Source of the DNA: Hyphomicrobiales bacterium
GTDB taxonomy: Bacteria > Pseudomonadota > Alphaproteobacteria > Rhizobiales > Rhizobiaceae
Reading direction: 5' to 3'
NCBI GenBank assembly: GCA_900470155.1
Contig: UBZT01000009.1
Span: forward strand, 1,075,524 to 1,139,523
Length of the DNA: 64,000 bases
Shown: positions 19,330 through 27,324 of the stretch, in pieces
How the letters are laid out: every line of letters starts with the position of its first letter
How positions within the stretch are numbered: the first letter of the stretch is position 1
Position numbers and translations under genes: made by a program
Notes under the pieces: model-generated
The model's input: the letters and a program-made list of their open reading frames with translations, nothing else
Told to the model about the DNA's origin: nothing
Database searches by the model: none

Positions 19330-19419
19330 GCCGGACTATGTGAACCCCATCCCGCCCGCCCTATGAAGAATGCGGGGAGTGCCGCACACTCTCTAATCAG
19401 CAAAAAAGGAACCATAACC

Positions 19420-20262
19420 ATGAAACTCATGCGCGTCGGGCCGCTCGGCCAGGAAAAGCCGGCCCTTCAGGACAAGGATGGCAAGATCCGTGATCTGACC
19501 GGTCATGTGACGGATATTGGCGGCAGCGCCATTTCGCCGGAAGGCTTGGCCAAGCTTGCAGCCCTTGATCCGGCAAGCCTGCCTGAAATCAGTGCCGAGC
19601 GCATCGGCGCCTGCGTCGCCGGCACCGGCAAGTTCATCTGCATCGGCCTCAACTATTCCGACCATGCCGCCGAAACCGGCGCGCAGGTTCCGCCGGAACC
19701 GGTCATCTTCATGAAGGCGACCTCGGCCATCTGCGGCCCGAATGACGACGTGCTGATCCCGCGCGGCTCTGAGAAGACCGACTGGGAGGTCGAACTCGGC
19801 GTCGTCATCGGCAAGACGGCGAAATATGTCTCGGAAGCCGACGCCATGGACTATGTCGCCGGTTACTGCGTCTCGCACGACGTATCCGAACGCGCCTTCC
19901 AGACCGAGCGTGCCGGCCAGTGGACCAAGGGCAAGTCCTGCGACACCTTCGGCCCGATCGGCCCATGGCTGGTGACCAAGGACGAGATCGCCGATCCGCA
20001 GAACCTTGGCATGTGGCTGAAGGTCAATGGCCAGACCATGCAGAACGGCTCGTCGAAGACTATGGTCTACGGCGTCGCCCACCTGGTCTCCTATCTCAGC
20101 CAGTTCATGTCGCTGCACCCCGGCGACGTCATCTCGACCGGCACGCCCCCGGGCGTCGGCCTCGGCATGAAGCCACAGCGCTTCCTCAAGGCCGGCGATG
20201 TCGTCGAACTCGGTATCGAGGGGCTGGGCAGCCAGAAGCAGACGTTCAAGGCGGATGTCTGA
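19420..20262 (+). CDS. Fumarylacetoacetate hydrolase family protein (candidate 2,4-diketo-3-deoxy-L-fuconate hydrolase)
   Basis: A 280-residue FAH-fold hydrolase that cleaves C-C bonds of beta-diketo acids. The N-terminal cap starts MKLMRVG. The FAH core begins with FICIGLNYSDHAAE and has the metal ligands in DWEVELGVVIG (E-x-E/D arrangement) and the C-terminal STGTPPGVG. AAAGGA nine bases before the ATG at 19420 fixes the start. Proteins of this subgroup are often labelled ureidoglycolate lyase; the linkage to a BDH2-like SDR and a lactonase favours the deoxysugar route. A strong terminator follows. Confidence 0.83.
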   Translation: MKLMRVGPLGQEKPALQDKDGKIRDLTGHVTDIGGSAISPEGLAKLAALDPASLPEISAERIGACVAGTGKFICIGLNYSDHAAETGAQVPPEPVIFMKATSAICGPNDDVLIPRGSEKTDWEVELGVVIGKTAKYVSEADAMDYVAGYCVSHDVSERAFQTERAGQWTKGKSCDTFGPIGPWLVTKDEIADPQNLGMWLKVNGQTMQNGSSKTMVYGVAHLVSYLSQFMSLHPGDVISTGTPPGVGLGMKPQRFLKAGDVVELGIEGLGSQKQTFKADV

Positions 20263-20285
20263 GGCTACTGCGTAGCGGCAAGAAT

Positions 20286-20318
20286 CAAAAACCCTCGCCG
20301 GCAACGGCGGGGGTTTTT
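20286..20318 (+). terminator. Rho-independent terminator of the SDR-FAH operon
   Basis: A hairpin with arms AACCCTCGCCG / CGGCGGGGGTT (one G-T wobble), loop GCAA and a run of five T, starting 24 bases after the FAH stop. It separates this operon from the toxin-antitoxin module. Confidence 0.85.
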
Positions 20319-20345
20319 GCTAACAAGGCAAATCTGCCTGGGCAC

Positions 20346-20373
20346 TTGACCAAAATGAGTTATTACTCATAAT
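20346..20373 (+). promoter_or_regulatory. Promoter with overlapping palindromic operator for the HigBA-type module
   Basis: A -35 element TTGACC (20346-20351) and -10 element CATAAT (20368-20373) are spaced by 16 bases. The perfect dyad ATGAGT-TATT-ACTCAT (20355-20370) covers the spacer and the start of the -10 box, the usual place for autorepression by an HTH antitoxin. The -10 box ends only six bases before the toxin ATG, so the transcript would be leaderless or nearly so. Confidence 0.65.
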
Positions 20374-20379
20374 TGCATC

Positions 20380-20757
20380 ATGGTTCCGTTGCCGCGCCCG
20401 CGAAAACAGCTGATTTGGGTCGGGTCCGCCAAGAAGGACTACGCCACGTTTCCACATGCAGTACAGGAACAGTTTGGCTTCGAACTATTCCTCGCCCAGA
20501 CGGGACAGCATCCGCCTTCGACAAAGCCAATGAAGGGAATTGGCAGCAGCGTGATCGAGTTGGTCGAGCGGCATGACGGAGACACCTATCGCGCCGTCTA
20601 TACTGTGCGCTTCGAACACGCCGTCTACGTGCTGCACAGTTTCATGAAAAAATCCAAGCAAGGCATAAAGACACCGCAGACGGACATCGAGCTTATCAAG
20701 AGCCGGCTTCGAGATGCCGAGGCTCACCACAAACACTCTTCGACCAGCAGGGATTGA
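20380..20757 (+). CDS. higB: HigB/RelE-superfamily toxin (Gp49-like, PF05973 type)
   Basis: A 125-residue protein of the phage-derived Gp49-like/HigB group of ribosome-dependent mRNA interferases. Recognisable parts are the N-terminal LIWVGSAKKDYATFP, the central KPMKGIGSSVIELVERHDGDTYRAVY, and the C-terminal VYVLHSFMKKSKQGIKTPQ with the conserved basic F-x-K-K motif. No Shine-Dalgarno sequence precedes the ATG. The toxin gene precedes its antitoxin by 4 bases, the order typical of higBA. Confidence 0.88.
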   Translation: MVPLPRPRKQLIWVGSAKKDYATFPHAVQEQFGFELFLAQTGQHPPSTKPMKGIGSSVIELVERHDGDTYRAVYTVRFEHAVYVLHSFMKKSKQGIKTPQTDIELIKSRLRDAEAHHKHSSTSRD

Positions 20758-20761
20758 GACC

Positions 20762-21094
20762 ATGCGTGAACACACGAAAATGCATATCGGAGGCGAAAAC
20801 ATCTTTGCCGACCTTGCTCTTCCCGATGCAGACACGCATTTCCTCAAAGCGCAGATCGTCGCTGAGATTTATCGGCTCGTCACAGAACGCGGCTTGAACC
20901 AAACTGCTGCCGGATCACTGATGAATATCAGCCAACCAGAGGTCTCGCGGCTGTTCAAGGGCAACTTCAGAGAATACTCGGTTGAGAGATTGCTGAGCTT
21001 TCTCACGACTTTTGATCGCGATGTCGAAATCATTTCGCGACCGAAGGCAGAGAATGCGGCGAAGGGCGAGGTTCGATTTTCGCACACCGCATGA
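20762..21094 (+). CDS. higA: HigA-like antitoxin, XRE helix-turn-helix
   Basis: A 110-residue antitoxin. The helix-turn-helix (HTH_37-like) is at about residues 35-75, including GLNQTAAGSLMNISQPEVSRLFKG. The short C-terminal tail is basic and probably disordered. It should bind the toxin and repress the promoter through the palindrome at 20355-20370. The ATG lies 4 bases after the toxin stop, so the two are co-translated. Confidence 0.88.
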   Translation: MREHTKMHIGGENIFADLALPDADTHFLKAQIVAEIYRLVTERGLNQTAAGSLMNISQPEVSRLFKGNFREYSVERLLSFLTTFDRDVEIISRPKAENAAKGEVRFSHTA

Positions 21095-21123
21095 GAAACG
21101 ACCTGCACCGGACATGCAGAAAC

Positions 21124-21150
21124 AAAAAAGCCGGGCGTCTCCGCCCGGCT
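21124..21150 (-). terminator. Rho-independent terminator downstream of pntB
   Basis: Perfect 9-base arms AGCCGGGCG / CGCCCGGCT with loop TCTC. Read on the minus strand, six T follow directly. It ends the pntAB transcript 26 bases after its stop; the plus-strand side lacks a clear T run but may also stop higBA transcription. Confidence 0.85.
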
Positions 21151-21175
21151 CTTGAAGATCAACGAGACACGCGCC

Positions 21176-22615
21176 TCACTTGATCATCGGCAGCAGTTCG
21201 CTGACCGACTTCTTCGCATCACCGTAGAACATCCGCGTATTGTCCTTGTAGAACAGCGGGTTCTCGATACCGGAATAGCCGGTGCCCTGGCCGCGCTTGG
21301 AGACGAAGACCTGCTTGGCCTTCCACACCTGCAGCACCGGCATGCCGGCGATCGGCGAATTCGGATCTTCTTCGGCGGCCGGATTGACGATGTCGTTGGA
21401 GCCGATGACGATGACGACGTCCGTGGTCGGAAAGTCGTCATTGATCTCGTCCATTTCCATGACAATGTCATAGGGCACCTTGGCTTCGGCGAGCAGCACG
21501 TTCATGTGGCCCGGCAGACGACCGGCCACCGGATGGATGGCGAAACGCACGGTCTTGCCGGCAGCCCTGAGCTTGCGGGTCAGTTCCGAGACCGCCTGCT
21601 GTGCCTGGGCAACCGCCATGCCGTAGCCCGGCACGATGATGACGCTGTCGGCATCGTTCAGCGCATTGGCAACGCCTTCCGCATCGATGGCGATCTGTTC
21701 GCCCTCGATCTCCATCGCCGGTCCCGTGGTGCCGCCGAAACCGCCGAGAATGACCGAGACGAAGGAGCGGTTCATCGCCTTGCACATAATGTAGGAGAGG
21801 ATCGCACCCGAGGAGCCGACCAGCGCACCGGTGACGATCAGCAAGTCGTTGCCGAGCGAAAAGCCGATGGCAGCGGCAGCCCAGCCCGAATAGCTGTTCA
21901 GCATCGAGACGACCACCGGCATATCGGCGCCGCCGATGCCCATGATCAGGTGATAGCCGATGAAGAAGGCGAGCAGCGTCATCAGCACCAGTGTCCAGAT
22001 GCCCGCACCGTTGAAGAACATCACCAGCAGGATGATCGAGCCGAGGGCTGCCCCTGCATTGAGGAAATGCCCGCCCGGCAGCTTCTTCGCCTTGCCGTCA
22101 ACCTTGCCGGCAAGCTTGCCGAAGGCGATGACCGAACCGGTGAAGGTAACCGCACCGATGAACACGCCGAGGAAGACCTCGACCTTGAGGATGGCGATTT
22201 CCACCATGTCCTTATGGGCGAGCTTCTCGGCAAAACCGGCGAGCGTCGACAGGTCACCGCCCGCCGCCTTAAGTGCCAGAACAGTGCCGAGTTCCAGTTC
22301 GGCATTGTAGCCGATGAACACGGCGGCAAGGCCGACGAAGGAGTGAAGCGCCGCCACAAGCTGCGGCATTTCCGTCATCTGCACACGGGCAGCGACGTAG
22401 TAGCCCATGACCGAGCCGCCGGCGATCATCACCAGGATGATGAACCAGTTGCCGACGCCCGGGCCGAATACGGTGGCGGCAACCGCAAGCGCCATGCCGA
22501 CAATGCCATACCAGACGGCGCGCTTGGCGCTTTCCTGGCCGGACAGACCGCCGAGCGATAGGATGAAGAGAACAGCGGCGGCGATATAGGCCGCAGATAC
22601 GATACCGATTGTCAT
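21176..22615 (-). CDS. pntB: NAD(P) transhydrogenase subunit beta
   Basis: A 479-residue beta subunit of the proton-translocating transhydrogenase, which uses the proton gradient to reduce NADP+ with NADH. About nine transmembrane segments fill the first 290 residues. The NADP-binding domain III follows, with [15 protein letters not shown], the [22 protein letters not shown] region (residues about 345-366), and the C-terminal [11 protein letters not shown] and MFYGDAKKS. The length is close to the E. coli subunit (462). It lies 19 bases after pntA. Confidence 0.96.
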   Translation of the reverse strand: MTIGIVSAAYIAAAVLFILSLGGLSGQESAKRAVWYGIVGMALAVAATVFGPGVGNWFIILVMIAGGSVMGYYVAARVQMTEMPQLVAALHSFVGLAAVFIGYNAELELGTVLALKAAGGDLSTLAGFAEKLAHKDMVEIAILKVEVFLGVFIGAVTFTGSVIAFGKLAGKVDGKAKKLPGGHFLNAGAALGSIILLVMFFNGAGIWTLVLMTLLAFFIGYHLIMGIGGADMPVVVSMLNSYSGWAAAAIGFSLGNDLLIVTGALVGSSGAILSYIMCKAMNRSFVSVILGGFGGTTGPAMEIEGEQIAIDAEGVANALNDADSVIIVPGYGMAVAQAQQAVSELTRKLRAAGKTVRFAIHPVAGRLPGHMNVLLAEAKVPYDIVMEMDEINDDFPTTDVVIVIGSNDIVNPAAEEDPNSPIAGMPVLQVWKAKQVFVSKRGQGTGYSGIENPLFYKDNTRMFYGDAKKSVSELLPMIK

Positions 22616-22634
22616 AGTCTTTTCCCCTCTCCGA

Positions 22635-24212
22635 TCACGACTTCTGGAACATGGCGAGCATGCGCCGTGTCACGAGGAAGCCGCCGACGATGTTGATCGT
22701 CGCGATCAGCACTGACAAAGCCGCCAGGATCACCACCAGCCAGTTGCTGGAGCCAACCTGCAGCAGCGCACCCAGAATGACGATGCCGGAAATGGCATTG
22801 GTCACCGCCATCAGCGGGGTATGCAGCGAGTGGCTGACATTCCAGATCACCGAGAAACCGATGAAGCAGGAGAGAACGAAGACGATGAAATGGCTCATGA
22901 AGCTTTCCGGGGCATAGGCACCGACAAGCAGGAGCAAGGCGGTGGATATCACCAGCAGGCCGACCTGGTTGCGGGTCTGCGCCTTGAACGCGGCAACTTC
23001 CTTGGCGCGTTTTTCCTCGGGCGTCAGTTCCTTGACCTTCTCCTTCGGCTTGGCCGCCGCGATCGCCTGGATCTTCGGCGGCGGTGGCGGGAAGGTGATC
23101 TCGCCCTGGAAGGAAATGGTCGCACCGCGGATGACGTCGTCTTCCATATTGTGCACGATCGCGCCGTCCTTGGCCGGCGTCAGGTCGGTCATCATATGGC
23201 GGATATTGGTCGAATAGAGCGTCGAGGCCTGGGCCGCCATGCGGCTCGGAAAGTCGGTGTAACCGACGATCGTCACGCCGTTTTCCGAGACGATCTTCTG
23301 GTCGGCAACGGTCAGGTCGCAATTGCCGCCGCGCTCGGCGGCAAGGTCGATGACGACCGAACCCGGCTTCATCGCAGCCACCATGTCGGCCAGCCACAGC
23401 TTGGGCGCATCACGGCCCGGGATCAGCGCCGTGGTGATGACGATGTCGATCTCGGGCGCCAGTTCACGGAACTTGGCCAGCTGCTTTTCGCGAAACTCGG
23501 GCGACGAAGGTGCTGCATAACCACCGGTTGCGGCGCCATCCTGGTTCGCTTCGAATTCGAGATAGACGAACTGAGCGCCCATCGATTCGATCTGTTCGGC
23601 CACTTCCGGGCGCACGTCGAAGGCATAGGTGATGGCACCCAGCGAGGTCGCCGTGCCGATCGCGGCCAGACCGGCAACGCCGGCACCGATGACAAGAACC
23701 TTGGCCGGCGGCACCTTGCCGGCAGCCGTGACCTGGCCGGTGAAGAAACGGCCGAAATTGTTGCCGGCCTCGATCACCGCGCGGTAGCCGGCGATATTGG
23801 CCATCGACGACAGGGCGTCCATCTTCTGGGCGCGGCTGATGCGCGGCACCATATCCATGGCAATGACATTGGCGCCGGTCGACTTGGCCTGCTCGAGCAG
23901 ATCCTTGTTCTGGGCAGGGTAGAAGAACGAGATCAGCGTCTTGCCGGGAGCCAGTCGATCGACCTCCACGGTCTCCGGCGGGCGTACCTTGGCGATGACG
24001 TCCGATGTCGAAAACAGTGCCTCGGCGCCTTCGACAACGGTGACGCCGACGGCGCGGTAGGCCTCGTCCGAAAATCCGGCTGCCTTGCCGGCGCCGGTCT
24101 CGATCAAACAATCATAGCCGAGCTTCTGCAACTGAACAGCGCTATCCGGCGTCATCGCGACGCGCGCCTCTCCCCCATAAATTTCCCTAGGCGAACCGAT
24201 CTTCAAACCCAT
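22635..24212 (-). CDS. pntA: NAD(P) transhydrogenase subunit alpha
   Basis: A 525-residue alpha subunit in a single chain, with the NAD-binding domain I (alanine dehydrogenase-like; [15 protein letters not shown] near residue 170) and four C-terminal transmembrane helices. Many alphaproteobacteria split this subunit into PntAA and PntAB; here it is fused as in E. coli. The ATG at 24212 has GAGAGGGAA directly upstream and aligns with the family start ([11 protein letters not shown]), so it is chosen over an in-frame ATG 42 bases earlier. Confidence 0.95.
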   Translation of the reverse strand: MGLKIGSPREIYGGEARVAMTPDSAVQLQKLGYDCLIETGAGKAAGFSDEAYRAVGVTVVEGAEALFSTSDVIAKVRPPETVEVDRLAPGKTLISFFYPAQNKDLLEQAKSTGANVIAMDMVPRISRAQKMDALSSMANIAGYRAVIEAGNNFGRFFTGQVTAAGKVPPAKVLVIGAGVAGLAAIGTATSLGAITYAFDVRPEVAEQIESMGAQFVYLEFEANQDGAATGGYAAPSSPEFREKQLAKFRELAPEIDIVITTALIPGRDAPKLWLADMVAAMKPGSVVIDLAAERGGNCDLTVADQKIVSENGVTIVGYTDFPSRMAAQASTLYSTNIRHMMTDLTPAKDGAIVHNMEDDVIRGATISFQGEITFPPPPPKIQAIAAAKPKEKVKELTPEEKRAKEVAAFKAQTRNQVGLLVISTALLLLVGAYAPESFMSHFIVFVLSCFIGFSVIWNVSHSLHTPLMAVTNAISGIVILGALLQVGSSNWLVVILAALSVLIATINIVGGFLVTRRMLAMFQKS

Positions 24213-24404
24213 TTCCCTCTCGAACCTCGCTCCATCAGCCAATCCCTCCGTCAAAAGTCGTAGGGACTCTTCACGGCGGAACCGATCAGATGCACGCGCG
24301 GCTGTCTAGTATACTTGAGTGCGCAAGTGACGGTTTTTGTCGCAATGGGAATAGCTTAAAACGATTTTTGTTGCGCCGCACAATCGGACGACAGGCGCAC
24401 AGAT

Positions 24405-24430
24405 GGAACAATTGCGCGGGCTGCAGGGTT
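24405..24430 (+). promoter_or_regulatory. Candidate EcfG promoter of the first DUF1328 gene (weaker match)
   Basis: GGAAC at 24405-24409 and GGTT at 24427-24430 with a 17-base spacer. The consensus for EcfG/RpoE2 in this order is GGAAC-N16/17-CGTT. It ends 33 bases before the ATG, the same spacing as for the better matches nearby. Confidence 0.55.
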
Positions 24431-24462
24431 ATTCGTTCAAATTCAATCAAACGGAGATGACC

Positions 24463-24627
24463 ATGCTGCACTGGATCCTGATTTTGCTTCTGATCGCCGC
24501 TGTTGCAAGCCTTCTCGGCTTCCGCGGCGTGGCAGGCGCCTCCGCAGGTATCGCAAAGATCCTGATTTTCATCGTCCTGGTCGTCCTGATCATCGCTTTG
24601 TTTACCGGTGTCCTGATCGTCGCCTGA
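24463..24627 (+). CDS. DUF1328 small membrane protein (YtjA family), copy 1
   Basis: A 54-residue protein with two hydrophobic segments separated by the conserved glycine-rich [16 protein letters not shown]. This is the DUF1328/YtjA family of short inner-membrane proteins of unknown function that often belong to stress regulons. ACGGAG six bases upstream selects the ATG at 24463 over the one at 24457. A paralogue lies at 26897, on the other side of ecfG. A candidate EcfG promoter precedes the gene. Confidence 0.88.
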   Translation: MLHWILILLLIAAVASLLGFRGVAGASAGIAKILIFIVLVVLIIALFTGVLIVA

Positions 24628-24660
24628 CCCAAAACTGGCGGGACATCCTTGCGCGACACG

Positions 24661-24694
24661 AAATCGGCCGGCTCTGACAAGAGCCGGCCGATTT
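24661..24694. terminator. Bidirectional terminator-type hairpin
   Basis: Perfect 15-base arms with loop GACA; the arms begin AAATCGG and end CCGATTT. It sits between the convergent DUF1328 and Crp/Fnr genes and should stop transcription from both sides. Confidence 0.75.
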
Positions 24695-24715
24695 CGTTCC
24701 AACCTGGTCGCAGCT

Positions 24716-25471
24716 TTAGAGAAATGGACGCATGCGCGGTTCACCGGGCGTCCAGCGCGCGGTATCGCGCAAACCTTCCGGATCCAGAACTTCGCAACCT
24801 CGGTCACGCCACAGGATGTAACCGCGATCGGACAGTTTTTTCAGCGTCTTGTTGGTGTGCACGATGGACAGCCCGAGCGTATCGGCAAAATGCGTCTGGG
24901 TAATCGGGATATGCCGGCGACTTTCGTCCAAAAGACCGGCAAGGCGTCCGCGCTCGAACAGGAAGGCCAGCAGGTAGGAGGCCCGTTCAAGCGCCGAACG
25001 CCGGCCGATGCTCAGCAAATGCTCGTCGAGAATTGTTTCCTCCCGTGAGGCGAGCCAGGTCAGATCGAAACCAAGGCCGGCATGGCGCTCGAACAGACTG
25101 AACAGGCGACTGCGCTCGAACACACACAGCCTCATCGGCGTCATCGCCTCGACAGAATGCTGCATCTCGGCCATCACGGCCCCCTGCAGGCCGATCATAT
25201 CGCCGGGGACCATGTAGTTCAGGATTTGCCTGCGGCCATCCTCAAGAATCTTGTAGCGAAACCCCCATCCGGAGAGCACGGTGTAGAGATGAGCGCTTCT
25301 TGCGCCTTCGACCAAGACAGTTGTTCCCGGATCCGCCGTCAGTTCGCCACGCTTGAACTGCGTGACAAACTCCAATTCATCCTCGGTGAATTCTCTAAAA
25401 TGCGGCATCCGCCGCAAGGGACATTCGTAACAGCTCACTCGAACCGGATTTTGGCGAGTTTCCCCTGCCAT
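24716..25471 (-). CDS. Crp/Fnr family transcriptional regulator
   Basis: A 251-residue regulator. A cyclic-nucleotide-binding-type sensor domain occupies about residues 25-145 (GTTVLVEGARSAHLYTVLSG, LQGAVMAEMQHSVEAMT). The C-terminal winged helix contains ITQTHFADTLGLSIVHTNKTL. The two N-terminal cysteines in SCYECPLRR recall FNR-like proteins, but a full four-cysteine cluster is not present, so oxygen sensing is uncertain. The ATG at 25471 is preceded by GAGGTAA and is preferred to the longer frame reaching 25603. It borders the general stress response genes. Confidence 0.87.
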   Translation of the reverse strand: MAGETRQNPVRVSCYECPLRRMPHFREFTEDELEFVTQFKRGELTADPGTTVLVEGARSAHLYTVLSGWGFRYKILEDGRRQILNYMVPGDMIGLQGAVMAEMQHSVEAMTPMRLCVFERSRLFSLFERHAGLGFDLTWLASREETILDEHLLSIGRRSALERASYLLAFLFERGRLAGLLDESRRHIPITQTHFADTLGLSIVHTNKTLKKLSDRGYILWRDRGCEVLDPEGLRDTARWTPGEPRMRPFL

Positions 25472-25596
25472 GGGATTACCTCGATTGTTTGCCAGTTTGT
25501 TCCGCCTGAGGAACACAACCAACGCCGCACATGTCTTTTTTAAATGACGATGGAGAAGCCCAGCACCATAAGCGGGTCTGGAAAAAGGAACAGTCC

Positions 25597-25995
25597 ATGC
25601 CACACCCGTCGCTTCATGTTCTCATCGCCGAGAACCAATACCTGATTGCGATGGAGGTCGAACGCATCCTCACCGAAACGCTGGCTTGCGAGGTGACTAT
25701 CGTTCCCCTCACGCGGCTTGAAAGCGAACTGACAAAGGCCAAATTCGATGTCGTCATCCTGGACGCCGCCCCGAATGACAACCTCAACGCTGTTCGCGGC
25801 CGCATGATCGAGGAGGCCGGTGCCGAACCCGTTTTTCTCTCCTCCTACGACCAGTTTCTGCACGCGAGCACCGCGCCGAATGCTTATCCGTTCATCACAA
25901 AGCCACCGCAGCCGGAAGCCTTGGCCGAAGCCGTCACTCGGGCTAGGCAGCGCAAAACATCGTCAGATGGCGAAAGCCTTCTTGGTGACAGCTGA
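25597..25995 (+). CDS. Single-domain response regulator receiver protein
   Basis: A 132-residue receiver domain without an output domain. The phosphoacceptor is D56 (VVILDAAP) and the conserved lysine is K102 (FITKPPQPE). The acidic pocket reads A-E12-N13 instead of the usual D-D, so its metal binding or phosphorylation may be atypical. AAAGGA precedes the ATG; an in-frame ATG also exists at 25531. It faces ecfG and overlaps its 3-prime end by 33 bases. Single-domain regulators are known to act with HWE kinases in the alphaproteobacterial general stress response, which is the likely role here. Confidence 0.82.
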   Translation: MPHPSLHVLIAENQYLIAMEVERILTETLACEVTIVPLTRLESELTKAKFDVVILDAAPNDNLNAVRGRMIEEAGAEPVFLSSYDQFLHASTAPNAYPFITKPPQPEALAEAVTRARQRKTSSDGESLLGDS

Positions 25996-26529
25996 ACTGT
26001 GAGCGTCGGGCCCATAATCGCCCTCACCGCTCACACCGAGGATTTCCTGCAGCTTGTTGCGGGCGCGGTTGATGCGGCTCTTGATCGTGCCGACCGCACA
26101 ACCGCAGATCTCCGCGGCCTCTTCGTAGGCAAAGCCCGATGCACCGACAAGGATAATCGCCTCACGCTGGTCGCTCGGCAACTGGTCGAGCGCACGCTTG
26201 AAGTCCTGCAGGTCCATTGAACCATATTGCTGGGGATGAGTGGACAGCTGTGACGTGAAAATGCCGTCCGTGTCAGACACTTCACGACCGCGCTTGCGCA
26301 TCTGCGAATAGAATTCGTTGCGCAGAATGGTGAAGAGCCATGCCTTCATATTGCTGCCCGGCTCGAAATGATCCTGCTTGGCCCACGCCTTCATGATCGT
26401 GTCCTGAACCAGGTCATCTGCCACGTGATGGCGCCCCGTCAGCGAAACGGCGAAGGCGCGCAGGTTCGGCAAGGCGGCGAGAAGGTCGCGCTTGAACGCG
26501 CGCTGGTTCGCTTCGTCGTCTGCAGTCAT
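25963..26529 (-). CDS. ecfG: General stress response sigma factor EcfG (RpoE2-type ECF sigma factor)
   Basis: A 188-residue ECF sigma factor. Region 2 runs over about residues 10-80 (VADDLVQDTIMKAWAKQ) and region 4 over about 110-165 (LPSDQREAIILVGASGFAYEEAAEICG followed by GTIKSRINRARNKL; residues quoted in parts). It directs RNA polymerase to GGAAC-N16-CGTT promoters, several of which lie nearby. NepR, encoded directly upstream with a 4-base overlap, should sequester it until phosphorylated PhyR binds NepR. Its 3-prime end overlaps the convergent response regulator gene by 33 bases. Confidence 0.94.
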   Translation of the reverse strand: MTADDEANQRAFKRDLLAALPNLRAFAVSLTGRHHVADDLVQDTIMKAWAKQDHFEPGSNMKAWLFTILRNEFYSQMRKRGREVSDTDGIFTSQLSTHPQQYGSMDLQDFKRALDQLPSDQREAIILVGASGFAYEEAAEICGCAVGTIKSRINRARNKLQEILGVSGEGDYGPDAHSSAVTKKAFAI

Positions 26530-26735
26530 TGTGTGCTATCCTTGATCCGATGGCCGTCACCGGCCTGTCGCTCAGCCATGTCCAGACGCTCAAGCAGGCT
26601 CAGGAAACGCTCCGGTATGCCCTCCTCCTGCACCGACTGGTAATACTCTCGCAATTGCGCCGACACGCCGGGATGCACGGCAGTGACGCCAGGCAACCCG
26701 TTCGCCACCGGCGGTTTCTTTGAGTTATGTGTCAT
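26526..26735 (-). CDS. nepR: Anti-sigma factor NepR (first copy, in operon with ecfG)
   Basis: A 69-residue anti-sigma factor of the general stress response. The NepR core is GVSAQLREYYQSVQEEGIP followed by ERFLSLLERLDMAE: two helices that wrap around EcfG or, after partner switching, around PhyR. The ATG at 26735 lies 35 bases after an EcfG promoter and the stop overlaps the ecfG start (ATGA), so sigma and anti-sigma are made together and under autocontrol. Confidence 0.92.
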   Translation of the reverse strand: MTHNSKKPPVANGLPGVTAVHPGVSAQLREYYQSVQEEGIPERFLSLLERLDMAERQAGDGHRIKDSTQ

Positions 26736-26769
26736 ATGTTCCAACGGCTCTGTTTCTTTATGGGCGGAC

Positions 26770-26794
26770 AACGGCTGACAGGACCATAGGTTCC
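26770..26794 (-). promoter_or_regulatory. EcfG promoter of nepR-ecfG
   Basis: On the minus strand GGAAC (26790-26794) and CGTT (26770-26773) are separated by exactly 16 bases, a perfect match to the EcfG consensus. It ends 35 bases before the nepR ATG, which makes the operon autoregulated. Confidence 0.88.
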
Positions 26795-26843
26795 CTTCGC
26801 CTATGTCTTTTTTAAGTGAAGATCGATTGCGCGGATGCACGAT

Positions 26844-26868
26844 GGAACAAAGTTTCGGCTCTGGCGTT
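26844..26868 (+). promoter_or_regulatory. EcfG promoter of the second DUF1328 gene
   Basis: GGAAC (26844-26848), 16 bases, CGTT (26865-26868), ending 29 bases before the ATG. It is divergent from the nepR-ecfG promoter 50 bases away. Confidence 0.87.
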
Positions 26869-26896
26869 TTTCTGCCACCAAAACAGGAGTAAAATC

Positions 26897-27061
26897 ATGC
26901 TGTACTACGCTCTCGTCTTCCTCGTCGTCGCCTTGATCGCCGGCGTTCTCGGCTTCGGTGGTATTGCCGGTGCATCCGCCGGTATCGCCAAGATCCTTTT
27001 TACCATTTTCATCATCCTCTTCCTGATCTCGCTTGCGATGCGCCTGTTTCGAAAGGCTTGA
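26897..27061 (+). CDS. DUF1328 small membrane protein (YtjA family), copy 2
   Basis: A 54-residue paralogue of the protein encoded at 24463, with the same two hydrophobic stretches around [22 protein letters not shown] precedes the ATG. A perfect EcfG promoter upstream puts it in the general stress regulon; the molecular function of the family is unknown. Confidence 0.9.
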   Translation: MLYYALVFLVVALIAGVLGFGGIAGASAGIAKILFTIFIILFLISLAMRLFRKA

Positions 27062-27080
27062 GACAGAAGACGGCAGAATC

Positions 27081-27112
27081 AAAAGGGCCCTGCATTTGCA
27101 GGGCCTTTTTTA
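27081..27112. terminator. Bidirectional terminator
   Basis: Arms GGCCCTGC / GCAGGGCC with loop ATTT, followed by six T on the plus strand and preceded by four A (T on the minus strand). It lies between the convergent DUF1328 copy 2 and the small membrane protein gene. Confidence 0.85.
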
Positions 27113-27126
27113 TTCAGCAGAGAAGA

Positions 27127-27324
27127 CTAAAGGACAATCCACACGACAGCGGCAATCATAATCATCAGCATGCAGACCATGATGGCAACGGTTGCGGCGC
27201 CATAGCGGGGCGGCACTTTCGAACCCAGATCCATGTCCAGGCCGGCGCGTTGATTGAGATCGACCATCTGGCGATCAGCGGCTGGATCAGGCGACGTTTC
27301 GGGATTGTGAGGGGGATGTGTCAT
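27127..27324 (-). CDS. Small single-pass membrane protein of unknown function
   Basis: A 65-residue protein with a proline- and aspartate-rich N-terminal half and one C-terminal hydrophobic segment (residues about 44-64, AATVAIMVCMLMIMIAAVVW). I do not recognise the family. Its ATG overlaps the stop of the preceding gene (ATGA), and both should be expressed from the EcfG promoter at 27699-27723, so a stress-related role is inferred. Confidence 0.7.
   Translation of the reverse strand: MTHPPHNPETSPDPAADRQMVDLNQRAGLDMDLGSKVPPRYGAATVAIMVCMLMIMIAAVVWIVL

Noticed and set aside
25499..25514. GTTCC-N6-GGAAC dyad upstream of the Crp/Fnr and response regulator genes, resembling the divergent EcfG arrangement near phyR
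   Set aside because: Neither direction has CGTT or GGTT at 16-17 bases (the plus strand reads ATGT and the minus strand has no match), so it is not called an EcfG promoter.
26803..26892. A 29-codon ORF upstream of DUF1328 copy 2
   Set aside because: No ribosome binding site, and the EcfG promoter of the next gene lies inside it; only the shared 23-bp block is reported.
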